A DNA stretch of 64,000 nucleotides from Arachidicoccus terrestris (GTDB taxonomy: Bacteria; Bacteroidota; Bacteroidia; Chitinophagales; Chitinophagaceae): positions 1,178,001 to 1,242,000 of the forward strand of contig NZ_CP083387.1 in the NCBI RefSeq assembly GCF_020042345.1, written 5' to 3'. Numbering within the stretch: position 1 is the first letter of the stretch; each line of letters begins with the position of its first letter. Positions 1 to 9,034 of this stretch are shown here, one piece after another. Below the pieces are notes generated by a model. That model saw nothing but the letters and a program-made list of their open reading frames with translations, did no database searches and was not told where the DNA came from. Both the position numbers and the translations under genes were made by a program.

Positions 1-1
1 G

Positions 2-445
2 ATCATACAGGTCATGATGGAAAATGCAGAAATTTCCTATGCAGATCTGGGAAAAAAGCTATTTGTGTCTGGTGGCACTATTCATGTAAGGATAAAGAAG
101 CTTCAGGAATATGGTATAGTCACCGGATCCAGACTCAATATCAATACCAAGGCCCTTGGTTTTGATGTGATCACTTTTGTCGGGATTTATCTGGAAAAAA
201 GCTCTATGTATGAAGATGTCGCTAAGGAGCTTAAAAAAATCCCGGAAATTGTCCGGCTTAATTATACAACCGGTACGTACAGCATGTTTGCAGAGATCAT
301 TTGCAAGGACATCCAGCAGTTAAAGCATGTCCTGCATGATGAATTACAAAACATAAAAGGTATAGAGCGCACAGAAACGCTTATTTCTCTGGAAGAGAGC
401 TTTAGTCGCAATGTGCTGGTGTTGGATGAAGAAGAGATTAACTAA
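2..445 (+). CDS. Lrp/AsnC family transcriptional regulator (5' end outside window)
   Basis: This is a DNA-binding regulator of the Lrp/AsnC (feast/famine) family. The reading frame is open from base 2 through the ATG at 14, and the residues before that ATG (IIQV) fit the usual helix before the helix-turn-helix, so the gene very probably starts outside the window and is cut here. The HTH covers roughly the first 45 visible residues (YADLGKKLFVSGGTIHVRIKKL), and the rest is the alpha/beta RAM ligand-binding domain. Such proteins assemble as dimers to octamers and respond to amino acids or related small molecules. The effector cannot be told from sequence. The downstream DUF2157 gene starts 53 nt later on the same strand and could be cotranscribed. 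Confidence 0.9.
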   Translation: MIQVMMENAEISYADLGKKLFVSGGTIHVRIKKLQEYGIVTGSRLNINTKALGFDVITFVGIYLEKSSMYEDVAKELKKIPEIVRLNYTTGTYSMFAEIICKDIQQLKHVLHDELQNIKGIERTETLISLEESFSRNVLVLDEEEIN

Positions 446-498
446 TCTCTCTCACGCTTTATGTGCTTCCAATATAAGTTTTAATCTAAAGATCAGCT

Positions 499-1551
499 AT
501 GCAGTTAAATCGACCCCAGGCAGAAACACTTCATAAAGTCATCACAGAATGGGAAACCGGCGGGCTTATATCCGCTGAAAAAGCCAGTGAATTAAAAGCC
601 AGTTATAGTGTACGCAGTTTTGACTGGAAGATGATGGCCCGCTATTGTTTTATTATCGCCATACTGCTGGGTGTCGCCGGAGTGGTAGCTACTTTTGCCG
701 ACAGGGCCCTGATCCGCTTTTTTCAATCGCTGGTAGACCGGATCTATAATGCACCTAATTTTATCCTGGCTGTTATTTGCGCAGTCATTAGTGCGGTATT
801 TTTCTATTTCGGGGAGAAAAATAAACAGGCCCAGCCCACCCGGATATTTACCAACGAAGGCTTTATTCTCCTCGGCGCTACATTCACCGCTTTCACGGCA
901 GCCAATATTGCCGCTATGGCAGGCACAGGCGACATTTATTATACTTGTGTCTTTATCGTCGCCACCCTACTCTATCTGGGCCTTAGCCTCAAATTTAAAA
1001 ACGCACTGCTGTGGCTTTTCACGCTGATTTCATTTACTGTCTGGCTAGGCGTTCTAACGGGCGTGCTGACACATTGGGGGCCTTATTTTCTAGGCATGAA
1101 CTTTCCGGTAAGATACATTCTGATTGGCGCTATTCTGATGGCAATGTTCTGGCAGACCCGGAAGTTCTCCTGGTGGAAGGGCTTCTACCCTATTAGCCGG
1201 TTTTATGCTTTATTGTTGTTATTTGTAGCCTTGTGGACAAGCTCCGTATTTGGGAATACCGGCAGTTTTGAGCTTTGGTCCAAAACCCCGCAATGGCATT
1301 TTTGGCCCTGGGCATTACTGTCCACACTGGCTGCTTTAGGCGCTACCTATCAAGGCAGTAAAAAAAATCTGCTGCAATTACGCAGTTTTGGTATTGCCTT
1401 TCTGTTTCTGAATATCTATACGCGCTGTTTTGAGTATTTCTGGGATAGCACCCCCAAAGCCATATTCTTCATTGTACTGGCGATTTCTTTCTGGCTCATC
1501 GGCAGAAGAGCGGAAAACATCTGGCACCTGGATCCCCGAAAAAAGAAATAG
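499..1551 (+). CDS. DUF2157 domain-containing integral membrane protein
   Basis: The protein has 350 residues. A short soluble N-terminal segment (about residues 1-45, with a GLISAEKASEL-like motif typical of DUF2157) is followed by roughly nine hydrophobic membrane segments. The role of DUF2157 proteins is not established and no catalytic motif is visible. The ATG at 499 is the first in frame and fits the family N-terminus. It lies 53 nt after the Lrp-type regulator on the same strand, so shared transcription is possible. No terminator hairpin was seen before the pseudogene that follows. Confidence 0.8.
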   Translation: MQLNRPQAETLHKVITEWETGGLISAEKASELKASYSVRSFDWKMMARYCFIIAILLGVAGVVATFADRALIRFFQSLVDRIYNAPNFILAVICAVISAVFFYFGEKNKQAQPTRIFTNEGFILLGATFTAFTAANIAAMAGTGDIYYTCVFIVATLLYLGLSLKFKNALLWLFTLISFTVWLGVLTGVLTHWGPYFLGMNFPVRYILIGAILMAMFWQTRKFSWWKGFYPISRFYALLLLFVALWTSSVFGNTGSFELWSKTPQWHFWPWALLSTLAALGATYQGSKKNLLQLRSFGIAFLFLNIYTRCFEYFWDSTPKAIFFIVLAISFWLIGRRAENIWHLDPRKKK

Positions 1552-1629
1552 TTCCATAACGAACAATCCAACGGCGCAAATTATCTATTTTCTCAACCTG
1601 TTGATCAGGCAACTTTTAATCAAATAAAC

Positions 1630-1901
1630 TTAAACAGAGCGTCCGCTAACATCCAAAAGATGACATCTCCAACCGGAGTCCCATTTTAGGGGATTCTTTT
1701 CATCAATAACCAAATGGGAGAAAGCGCCATCAGAAGCATTCCCCACCCAAAAGCCCATACGACCGTTACCGATTGTATTTAATGGCCTGACAACCAAGGC
1801 AGGCGTATTATTTCCATTCGCAAAAACACGAAAATTTCTTCTGCAATCTCCACTTTTACGTGAATCCAACTGTCTGGATCAATCTTTACTCCCAAACCAT
1901 T
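1630..1901 (-). pseudogene. Frameshifted 3' remnant of a concanavalin/LamG-like (DUF1080-type) protein gene
   Basis: A 79-codon minus-strand frame (TTG at 1869) encodes a segment reading FRVFANGNNTPALVV, then GRMGFWVGNASDGAF. This matches the last beta strands of bacterial lectin/glucanase-fold (DUF1080-like) proteins. The family's preceding strand is found just upstream in a different frame (VKIDPDSWIHVKVEIAEE, about 1840-1893). Restoring one A in the GAAGAAATTTT stretch near 1829-1845 joins the two as AEENFRVFANG, so a 1-nt deletion is inferred. A stop lies just upstream at 1902-1904 in the first frame, and a fragment (KGELEMVW) in yet another frame suggests a second shift. The rest of the gene is missing. 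I read this as a decayed 3' end, not a functional small gene. Confidence 0.65.
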
Positions 1902-1965
1902 TCAAGTTCGCCTTTAAATAGATGAAATTATAACTAATGAGATCCCTCCTTGATATAATGCAACG

Positions 1966-3585
1966 CTAGTGCCTGTTAAAATAAATCTGAATAGTCGCGG
2001 GACCGTTTTGACGCTGCGTGTCAGGTATACCATCACTGCTGTCGCCACTGTTTAAAGTATCTACCTGCCCCTGTTCCCACCGTGGACCTCGCGCCAAAAC
2101 GGCATTTAACCAATTAATAAATGCAGTTCTGTGACCTTCTTTATTTAACTCAACTATAATTCCATGCCCGTAAGCCTCATTGCCGATGCGGACTTCCACT
2201 TTCACGATACCCGTATCCTGCCAACGGACTATCTTATTATTGAATCCGACAACCCATTGTTTTTCTAAATAGCGCTCAAGCGCTTTAAATCCTCCCATGG
2301 GTTGCAATGACCCGCTGAGCCTGTGAACCTCTACCTGCAAAGCTGCAGCAAGCGCCGGAGCCGCATCCACTTCCAGGCCGGGCACTTTCCCATTCAATTG
2401 TGCAGAAAAACTTTTATTTGAAAGAATATTTTTTTTACCCGCTGGCAGCTTATCCCTTTTCAGATAAGCCGTCTGACTGTCTCTATTCGGGGAATGAGCC
2501 GCAATTGCTTTAGTCGTAGTAATCAACACGACACCATTTTCAGCCAGGTCCCCATATAAAGCCCGTGCAACAGGCTCTTTAAGCACATCAAGATGCGTGA
2601 TATTATTGGGGTCGATGGAATCCAGTGGATTACCTACAACTACATTACCATCAACCACAACTAAAGGCCCACCCTTCTGGCCTGGCAATAAACTATCCAA
2701 AACTGGCCTGCGACCACGTATGTAGATCCTGGCAATGTTGTTTGCTTTCTCTGAATCCCCATCCATATTGGAAATACCTGGTATATTTCCTGATGCCCAT
2801 CTTTGATTACTATTCAATCCTTCTGTCTCCATAGCTGCGGAATCCTTAAAGAAGGATGGTTGGGAAGCCATTAAGCGATCAGCCGCTAAACTGGCGGCCG
2901 CTGCAATAGGAGCGTGGGTAGCTAATGACAGGCTTTCTGATCCCAATGCGGCCGGCTTCTTATCTTCAGGGCCCATTGACAGTTTTTTTCCAGCAGCGCT
3001 TATTGTTTCAGTAGTTTGATCTGCAGGCAAAGGCTTTGTCTGTTTTTCAGGCTCTGTCCCTTTAGCGGCATATACGGCTTTATTTCCTTTCGCCATATGG
3101 CTACCACTTTTATTACTATCAATCAGCGCCTTAGTAACAGCACTGGCAATCTCAGGATTGGGCTGCAGGCTGTCAGTAGCCCTATCTATTCCCTGGCTGG
3201 CAAAGTAGAACCAGCCACCCGCCAGTAAGACAAGGACGATGGCGGCAACGCCCCACCACTTTCTCTTGTCACCCTCTCTATTTAAAGGTTCAACAGGTGT
3301 CGTGCTTTGTAAGTCAGTAAGATCCTTTTTATCCTCCGGCGCCAAAAATAAATCAGAAGTAGCTGCGCCTGCGGCTACCCTGCTGTCTAATCTGGCATAT
3401 AAACGGTCCATGCCGCCTTCCAGATCTTCTGAACCCCACTGCGGATTGGCGGCCAGTCCTTCCAGTGCTTCAGCAAGTAACGGATCTTCTAATGCCTGCC
3501 TTTCCAGAGCATGCATCGCCATTGGATCCAGCTTTCCAGCCAGATAATCCTGAAGTGTTTTAATATCGTAATTCTGCCTAGACAC
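1966..3585 (-). CDS. Membrane anti-sigma factor with TonB-plug-like C-terminal domain
   Basis: This gene overlaps the end of the ECF sigma gene. A GTG at 3585 sits inside the sigma stop region (GTGTCTAG) and gives the usual N-terminus SRQNYDIKTLQDYL. The frame is also open up to 3627. The cytoplasmic N-terminus of about 105 residues is zinc-free and resembles the sigma-binding part of Bacteroidota anti-sigma factors. One transmembrane helix follows (WWGVAAIVLVLLAGGWFYF). The periplasmic part holds a low-complexity linker and then a segment like a TonB receptor plug (IYIRGRRPVLDSL, PLVVVDG, IDPNNITHLDVLKEP, ALYG, NGVVLITT). The last ~100 residues (GGFKALERYLEKQ) resemble the domain found at the end of related anti-sigma/TonB-like proteins. 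It probably holds the sigma factor at the membrane. What the plug-like domain binds is unknown. Confidence 0.8.
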   Translation of the reverse strand: MSRQNYDIKTLQDYLAGKLDPMAMHALERQALEDPLLAEALEGLAANPQWGSEDLEGGMDRLYARLDSRVAAGAATSDLFLAPEDKKDLTDLQSTTPVEPLNREGDKRKWWGVAAIVLVLLAGGWFYFASQGIDRATDSLQPNPEIASAVTKALIDSNKSGSHMAKGNKAVYAAKGTEPEKQTKPLPADQTTETISAAGKKLSMGPEDKKPAALGSESLSLATHAPIAAAASLAADRLMASQPSFFKDSAAMETEGLNSNQRWASGNIPGISNMDGDSEKANNIARIYIRGRRPVLDSLLPGQKGGPLVVVDGNVVVGNPLDSIDPNNITHLDVLKEPVARALYGDLAENGVVLITTTKAIAAHSPNRDSQTAYLKRDKLPAGKKNILSNKSFSAQLNGKVPGLEVDAAPALAAALQVEVHRLSGSLQPMGGFKALERYLEKQWVVGFNNKIVRWQDTGIVKVEVRIGNEAYGHGIIVELNKEGHRTAFINWLNAVLARGPRWEQGQVDTLNSGDSSDGIPDTQRQNGPATIQIYFNRH

Positions 3586-4207
3586 TTTGTTGTTTTTCCA
3601 TACAAATTTTAAGGTTCCTGCGGCCATTTTGTATATAACTACGGACTTTATCTATATCATAGCCTGTAATATCTGCCACTTGCCTGTAACATTTTTGTTG
3701 CAGATAAAACAAATCAACACTTACCCGCTGCTGCTCTGCTAAGGTTTCCAGGCATTTTTCCATTGTTGTGAAAACAAATTCCTTCTGCATGGCCTCACTT
3801 GGTTCCGAAACGCTGTCCTGCATGACATCTGCATTAGGATGCAACTTCTTCCCCGAATGCATAAAGGTTTCATCAAAACTAACCGCACTTTCAGATTCAG
3901 GAGATTTTTTGCGTAACTGCATCAGACAATGGTTACGAGCCAACGCCCCTAACCAGGGTTTAAAATGCTCTATCTCATGGTTTTTTACTTTACTTATCAG
4001 TTGTTCAAAAATATCCATAACCGCATCTTCGCTGGCAGGTTGGTTTTTAAAATATTTTAGACAGACGCTATAGACAAGCCCCATATATCTTTTATATAAT
4101 TCTGCCAGCACCTGAAGGTCACCACCTGCTTTGTACGTAGTAATTAACACTTCATCTGACAAAGAGGACAGTGAAGCTGGGGACAATGTGTCAGGTTTCG
4201 CTTGCAT
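3578..4207 (-). CDS. RNA polymerase ECF sigma-70 factor
   Basis: The protein has 209 residues and the two-domain ECF layout. Region 2 covers about residues 30-100 (LAELYKRYMGLVYSVCLKYF, EDAVMDIFEQL, FKPWLGALARNHCLMQLRK). A variable acidic linker follows, and region 4 covers about residues 150-200 (CLETLAEQQRVSVDLFYL, YRQVADITGYDIDKVRSYIQ). The terminal stop overlaps the start of the anti-sigma gene by 8 nt, so the two are translationally coupled. The ATG at 4207 is the first good start. The divergent VWA gene 454 nt away is a candidate target. No ECF-type promoter could be assigned by eye. Confidence 0.93.
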   Translation of the reverse strand: MQAKPDTLSPASLSSLSDEVLITTYKAGGDLQVLAELYKRYMGLVYSVCLKYFKNQPASEDAVMDIFEQLISKVKNHEIEHFKPWLGALARNHCLMQLRKKSPESESAVSFDETFMHSGKKLHPNADVMQDSVSEPSEAMQKEFVFTTMEKCLETLAEQQRVSVDLFYLQQKCYRQVADITGYDIDKVRSYIQNGRRNLKICMEKQQSV

Positions 4208-4661
4208 TTAGGACTGCAATATATGCATTTCTCCTCTTTTGTACGCAGCCAGAGATATCAATTGCCAGGATCCATAAGTGGTACTGCTCCCTGTTATTAT
4301 ATTGGCATTTATCCCTCCGAGATACAACTTAATCTATTATAGAAAACCGTTGCTCTCCTACCCGTTATCATACAATGCACTATTATAACTATTAATAAGC
4401 AACGAATTACAGATCTTTTTATGGGCTGATTCTAATGCAATTAAATCATTCCCATATTTTTTCAGCCGGTGTTATGTAATCTGTTTACCAATTGCATCTT
4501 AGGTAAAACGGTATGGATTTACGGGAACGCTAACTTACCGGCACCACTCAACCTTAGCAGGATAAAAAAACTGCAGATATATATCTGTATCTAAAGTAAG
4601 TTATCGACCCATTGTAAGCTTATAATAACTTTATTTCTTCCCTTTAATTATACACATCAAA
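4208..4661. other. Intergenic region between divergent sigma-factor and VWA genes
   Basis: This 454-nt gap lies between the divergently transcribed sigma gene (minus) and VWA gene (plus), so it should hold both promoters. It is A+T rich and contains a short palindrome (GCAGATATATATCTG near 4572) but no convincing TAnnTTTG element in either direction, no tRNA-like fold and no open frame resembling a protein. If the ECF sigma factor controls either gene, its binding site should be here. Confidence 0.5.
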
Positions 4662-6911
4662 ATGATAAAAATGAAACATATATTTGATAGCCATAGACCA
4701 GATACCCGTTACTTCAACAGCAACAATAACGCCAGCAGATATTCAATTGCATCCGACAGGCCAAAATCGTACTGGATGCGTAGCCTGCTGCTTCTGCTGA
4801 TTACCTCATTTTTAATCCAGGCGGTTCCACTTTCCGCCCAATCATTCACCCCTATTAAATCATCGATATTACAGGGGAAGGTAACAGATAGCGAAGGAAC
4901 GCCACTGGCGGGTGTACATATTTCCACTGCCCCCGTTCACAGTGATGCTTATTCTGATTACAATGGGCGTTTTCGTCTGACCATTAACGGCTTTACCAAA
5001 CATCTCCTATTGGTAACGCCGGGTTTTCAGCCAGAATGCGTTACCATAAAAAAAGCAAAATTCCCCTTAATCATTCAGCTGCAAAAAGCGCCTAAAAGAG
5101 CCAGGGATTCTGGCAACAATCTCTTTGCGCAATTAGAAAAGATCCCAGGCATAAGCGTCATGTCTGGTAATCAGGCGAATTTTCCAGCTGGACAAATAAT
5201 GATCCGGGGGGTATCTGGCCAAAACGTAGCGGCCCTTAGAGCTAAGATGCCAAGTGTCTACTTCACCCCCCGCAACAATACAGAGTCCTATGCACATATA
5301 AAAGAAAACGGGTTCAAGGCTGCAGCTATCTCGCCGCTGTCCACTTTCTCTATTGACGTAGATAAAGCCTCCTACAGCAACGTACGCCGGTTTATCAATG
5401 AGGGACATTTGCCGCCGGCAAATGCCGTTCGTATCGAAGAGCTGATTAACTATTTTGACTATCATTACAAACAACCTACCGGTAAAGATCCGGTAAATAT
5501 TCAGACAGAACTGGGTACCGCACCATGGAATCCCAGGCATTACCTGTTACATATTGGACTACAGGCCAAAAAAGTAGGAACAGATGAATTGCCTCCCAGC
5601 AATCTGGTATTCTTAATCGATGTATCAGGATCAATGGCCGCCGCCAATAAACTGCCGTTACTGATTACATCTTTCAAAATGCTGACCGATCAGCTTAGAG
5701 AGCAGGATTATGTTAGTATCGTTACCTATGCCGGCAATGCGGAAAATGTTTTAGCACCCACCAGCGGAGCGGATAAGAAAACAATTAAGAAAGCCCTGGA
5801 CCAATTGAGTGCATACGGATCCACTAATGGTGCCGGCGGTCTGGAAAAAGCTTACGCCATGGCTGAGCAACATTATAGAAAAGAAGGCAATAACCGGATT
5901 ATCCTTGCCTCAGATGGTGATTTCAACGTAGGGGCTTCCAGCCTGGAGGACCTGGAAAAGCTCATTGCTTCAAAAAGAAAATCCGGCATTTTCTTGTCTG
6001 TACTCGGGTTTGGAATGGGCAATCTCAAAGACGATAAAATGGAAACCCTGGCCGACAAAGGAAATGGAAACTATGCTTATATTGACAACAGTTCTGAAGC
6101 GCGCCGGGTTCTTTTAAAAGAGTTTGGCGGCACACTCTTTACTGTCGCCAAAGACGTAAAGGTCCAGGTAGAATTCAACCCGGCAGTTGTGCAGGCCTAC
6201 CGGTTGGTAGGCTATGAAAACCGGGCGTTGAATGATGCAGACTTTAATCAGGACACCGTCGATGCGGGAGAAATGGGCAGCGGCAGTAAAGTTACCGCTC
6301 TATATGAAATCATTCCCCAGGGCCTGAAGGATCATTTTAGTCCGAATGTCGATACACTCCGCTATGTATTCGATCGGCTTTCTAAAAAAGAGGCGTTCAG
6401 AGGTGAGTTAGCCCGGATAAAAATCAGATACAAGCGTCCGGACGGCAAAAAAAGTAATCCAATCAGCCAGATAGTAGCCGATAAACGATTACCGGGTATG
6501 AAAACTTCCGTTGATTTTCAGCTGGCAGCAGCAGCGGCAGGCTGGGGCATGCTACTTAAAAATAGCCAATATGTACAGGACATGACCTATTCGAAGGTTG
6601 CAGAACTTATTAAAAAAACTTTAGAATCAGATCGGAGTGGCCAGGTTGGCGGTTTCCTGAATCTGGTAGAGACCAGTGAAGCCCTGGCAGGTAATGAGAT
6701 CGAAAATACCGGGAATCTGCCTTGTTCACCGATCTTGATACACCCAAGACGGGTTCCAGGTCCCGCTCCCCGCCCTATCCCTCGCCCCGGGCCTATTCCC
6801 CAAAGAGATACGGTGTCTACTTTCCGGATTCTGCCGGTTAGCCGGTCGGTGCCACTGGCCAAGGCCTTACAGGGAAAAATGACCTGTGTGAGTCCGATCA
6901 AAAACAAATAA
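4662..6911 (+). CDS. YfbK-type von Willebrand factor A domain protein with CarboxypepD_reg-like N-terminus
   Basis: The protein has 749 residues. A hydrophobic export signal lies at about residues 39-60 (MRSLLLLLITSFLIQAVPLSAQ). The Met at residue 39 (4776) is an alternative start that would give a normal-length signal peptide. Next come a carboxypeptidase-regulatory-like beta domain (about 68-140), a short TonB-plug-like stretch (IPGISVMSG, IMIRGVSG), the YfbK N-terminal domain (LSTFSIDVDKASYSNVRRF), a VWA domain with an intact MIDAS motif (DVSGSM, about residues 319-324), and the C-terminal DUF3520 region ending near SGQVGGFLNLVETSEAL. A proline-rich tail follows. It is likely exported and binds a protein partner through the metal site. 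Its position opposite a sigma/anti-sigma pair suggests, but does not prove, a shared surface-signalling role. Confidence 0.88.
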   Translation: MIKMKHIFDSHRPDTRYFNSNNNASRYSIASDRPKSYWMRSLLLLLITSFLIQAVPLSAQSFTPIKSSILQGKVTDSEGTPLAGVHISTAPVHSDAYSDYNGRFRLTINGFTKHLLLVTPGFQPECVTIKKAKFPLIIQLQKAPKRARDSGNNLFAQLEKIPGISVMSGNQANFPAGQIMIRGVSGQNVAALRAKMPSVYFTPRNNTESYAHIKENGFKAAAISPLSTFSIDVDKASYSNVRRFINEGHLPPANAVRIEELINYFDYHYKQPTGKDPVNIQTELGTAPWNPRHYLLHIGLQAKKVGTDELPPSNLVFLIDVSGSMAAANKLPLLITSFKMLTDQLREQDYVSIVTYAGNAENVLAPTSGADKKTIKKALDQLSAYGSTNGAGGLEKAYAMAEQHYRKEGNNRIILASDGDFNVGASSLEDLEKLIASKRKSGIFLSVLGFGMGNLKDDKMETLADKGNGNYAYIDNSSEARRVLLKEFGGTLFTVAKDVKVQVEFNPAVVQAYRLVGYENRALNDADFNQDTVDAGEMGSGSKVTALYEIIPQGLKDHFSPNVDTLRYVFDRLSKKEAFRGELARIKIRYKRPDGKKSNPISQIVADKRLPGMKTSVDFQLAAAAAGWGMLLKNSQYVQDMTYSKVAELIKKTLESDRSGQVGGFLNLVETSEALAGNEIENTGNLPCSPILIHPRRVPGPAPRPIPRPGPIPQRDTVSTFRILPVSRSVPLAKALQGKMTCVSPIKNK

Positions 6912-7091
6912 TAACATCCTGATAATCAGCGCCGGCTAAAACAACAGGTATTTGTCTCAGATCCGGTCCGATTTGACCCCAAAGCCGCCGGGGAATGAAA
7001 CAGGGTTTTGTAAAGGGTAAGTTTGTCGTAACGCTGGAAAACTTCATAACGCATTTGCACAAATAAGCATTTAAATTCAAAGAAGCCGTGT

Positions 7092-7099
7092 TATCTTTG
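7092..7099 (+). promoter_or_regulatory. Bacteroidota -7 element (TATCTTTG) of lepA
   Basis: TATCTTTG matches the TAnnTTTG consensus and ends 5 nt before the lepA ATG. No clear -33 TTG lies at the usual distance. The spacing implies a leaderless or near-leaderless transcript. Confidence 0.55.
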
Positions 7100-7104
7100 C
7101 GCCG

Positions 7105-8892
7105 ATGAAGCAAATTAGAAATTTCTGCATTATTGCACATATTGACCACGGAAAGAGTACCTTGGCGGATCGGTTACTGGAACATACCAAGACCGTAGGT
7201 GAGCGCGAGATGACCAACCAGGTACTCGACGACATGGACCTGGAGCGAGAAAAGGGGATTACGATTAAAAGTAAAGCCATTCAGATGGAGTATGCCATGA
7301 ATGGCACTACCTATATATTCAATCTGATCGATACCCCCGGCCACGTCGACTTTAGTTATGAGGTCAGCCGGGCCCTGGCTGCCTGCGAAGGTGCTTTACT
7401 GCTGGTGGATGCCACTCAGGGCATTCAGGCCCAGACGATCAGTAATCTATATCTGGCTATTGATAATAATCTGGAAATCATTCCTGTTATCAACAAGATC
7501 GATATGGATGGTGCTATGATCCCAGAGGTAAAGGATCAGATCGTCGATTTAATCGGCTGTAAAGAAGACGAAATCCTGCTGGCCAGCGGCAAAAGCGGGA
7601 TTGGGATTGAAGAAATCCTGGAAGCCATCGTAGAGAAAATCCCGGCCCCTAAGGGAGACCCGCAGGCCCCTTTACAGGCTTTGATCTTTGACAGCGTATT
7701 TAACAGTTTCAGAGGAATTATCGCCTATTACCGTGTCTTTAACGGCACCATCAAAAAAGGTGATAAGATCAAATTCATCAACACGGGCCAAACTTATTAC
7801 GCAGATGAAGTAGGTAAATTGGGCATCGGGCTGCAACCTACCAAAGATGTGAAGGCAGGTGATGTAGGTTATATCATCACAGGTATTAAAAATGCCAAAG
7901 AAGTAAAAGTAGGGGATACGATTACCTTAACAGAGAACCCGGGCGCCTCTATCAAGGGATTTGAAGAGGTAAAGCCGATGGTTTTTGCCGGGATATTCCC
8001 CGTTGTGACTGAAGACTTTGAAGAGCTTCGTGACTGCATGGACAAACTACAGCTCAATGACGCTTCTCTCACCTATGAGCTGGAAACCTCGCAGGCGCTT
8101 GGTTTTGGCTTTCGATGCGGCTTTCTGGGGCTGCTCCATATGGAGATCATCCAGGAAAGGCTCGAAAGGGAATTCAACCAGACTGTCATCACGACAGTGC
8201 CCAACGTAAGCTTTGTTGCCTACACTACCCGTGATGAAAAGATCATCGTCAATAATCCGGGACAAATGCCCGATACGACGAAGCTCGACAGAATCGAAGA
8301 ACCTTATATCCGGGCGCAGATTATCACGCATTCGGATTATACCGGTAATATCATGACCCTATGTCTGGGTAAAAGAGGTACACTAACCAATCAGACTTAT
8401 CTTACACAAACCAGGGTCGAGCTTACTTTTGAAATGCCCCTCACTGAGATTGTCTTTGATTTCTACGACAAACTGAAAAGCCAGACCCGTGGTTATGCAT
8501 CTTTCGACTATACCCCATTGGATTATAGAGCGAGTGATATTGTGAAGATGGACATCCTGCTCAACCAGGAAAAGGTCGACGCATTAAGTGCGCTGATTCA
8601 TCGCAGTCGCGCGCAGGACTTTGGACGTAAGCTCTGTGAAAAACTAAAAGAGCTGCTGCCTCGCCAACAATTCCAGATCGCGATCCAGGCGGCTATCGGT
8701 GCTAAAATCATAGCCCGTGAGAATATCAGTGCCATGCGCAAAGATGTGACAGCTAAGTGTTACGGAGGAGACATCTCCAGAAAACGTAAGCTCCTGGAAA
8801 AACAAAAAGAAGGTAAAAAAAGAATGCGTCAAATCGGTAATGTAGAAGTACCACAGGAAGCATTTCTCGCCGTCCTAAAACTGGATGACTAA
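7105..8892 (+). CDS. lepA: Elongation factor 4 (LepA)
   Basis: LepA is a ribosome-associated translational GTPase that aids initiation and elongation under stress. The 595-residue length is normal for the family. The G-domain motifs are intact: AHIDHGKST (residues 11-19), DTPGH, and NKID. The EF-G-like domains II, III and V follow ([31 protein letters not shown]-type region), and the LepA-specific C-terminal domain is present ([27 protein letters not shown]). It starts at the ATG 5 nt after a -7 element and is followed by a clear intrinsic terminator, so it appears to be a single-gene unit. Confidence 0.98.
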   Translation: MKQIRNFCIIAHIDHGKSTLADRLLEHTKTVGEREMTNQVLDDMDLEREKGITIKSKAIQMEYAMNGTTYIFNLIDTPGHVDFSYEVSRALAACEGALLLVDATQGIQAQTISNLYLAIDNNLEIIPVINKIDMDGAMIPEVKDQIVDLIGCKEDEILLASGKSGIGIEEILEAIVEKIPAPKGDPQAPLQALIFDSVFNSFRGIIAYYRVFNGTIKKGDKIKFINTGQTYYADEVGKLGIGLQPTKDVKAGDVGYIITGIKNAKEVKVGDTITLTENPGASIKGFEEVKPMVFAGIFPVVTEDFEELRDCMDKLQLNDASLTYELETSQALGFGFRCGFLGLLHMEIIQERLEREFNQTVITTVPNVSFVAYTTRDEKIIVNNPGQMPDTTKLDRIEEPYIRAQIITHSDYTGNIMTLCLGKRGTLTNQTYLTQTRVELTFEMPLTEIVFDFYDKLKSQTRGYASFDYTPLDYRASDIVKMDILLNQEKVDALSALIHRSRAQDFGRKLCEKLKELLPRQQFQIAIQAAIGAKIIARENISAMRKDVTAKCYGGDISRKRKLLEKQKEGKKRMRQIGNVEVPQEAFLAVLKLDD

Positions 8893-8920
8893 AATGATCG
8901 ACATTATATAATATTTATGC

Positions 8921-8955
8921 AGGCAGGAATCCCACAAAATTTCCTGCCTTTTTTA
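8921..8955 (+). terminator. Rho-independent terminator after lepA
   Basis: A perfect 9-bp stem (AGGCAGGAA / TTCCTGCCT) with an 11-nt loop is followed by a T-run, starting 28 nt after the lepA stop. Confidence 0.85.
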
Positions 8956-9019
8956 TGTATACCTGCATTCACTTCCCGAATAACAACGTTCTCAGGGGCC
9001 TTTTATAGGAATAGCTGCT

Positions 9020-9027
9020 TACCTTTG
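9020..9027 (+). promoter_or_regulatory. -7 element (TACCTTTG) of the GH25 gene
   Basis: TACCTTTG matches TAnnTTTG and ends 7 nt before the ATG at 9035. No good -33 TTG is visible at 19-21 nt upstream. Confidence 0.5.
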
Positions 9028-9034
9028 CCCCCTG

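Noticed and set aside
5133-5540. A 135-codon minus-strand frame within the VWA gene
   Set aside because: It is entirely antisense to well-supported coding sequence and no family resemblance was seen.
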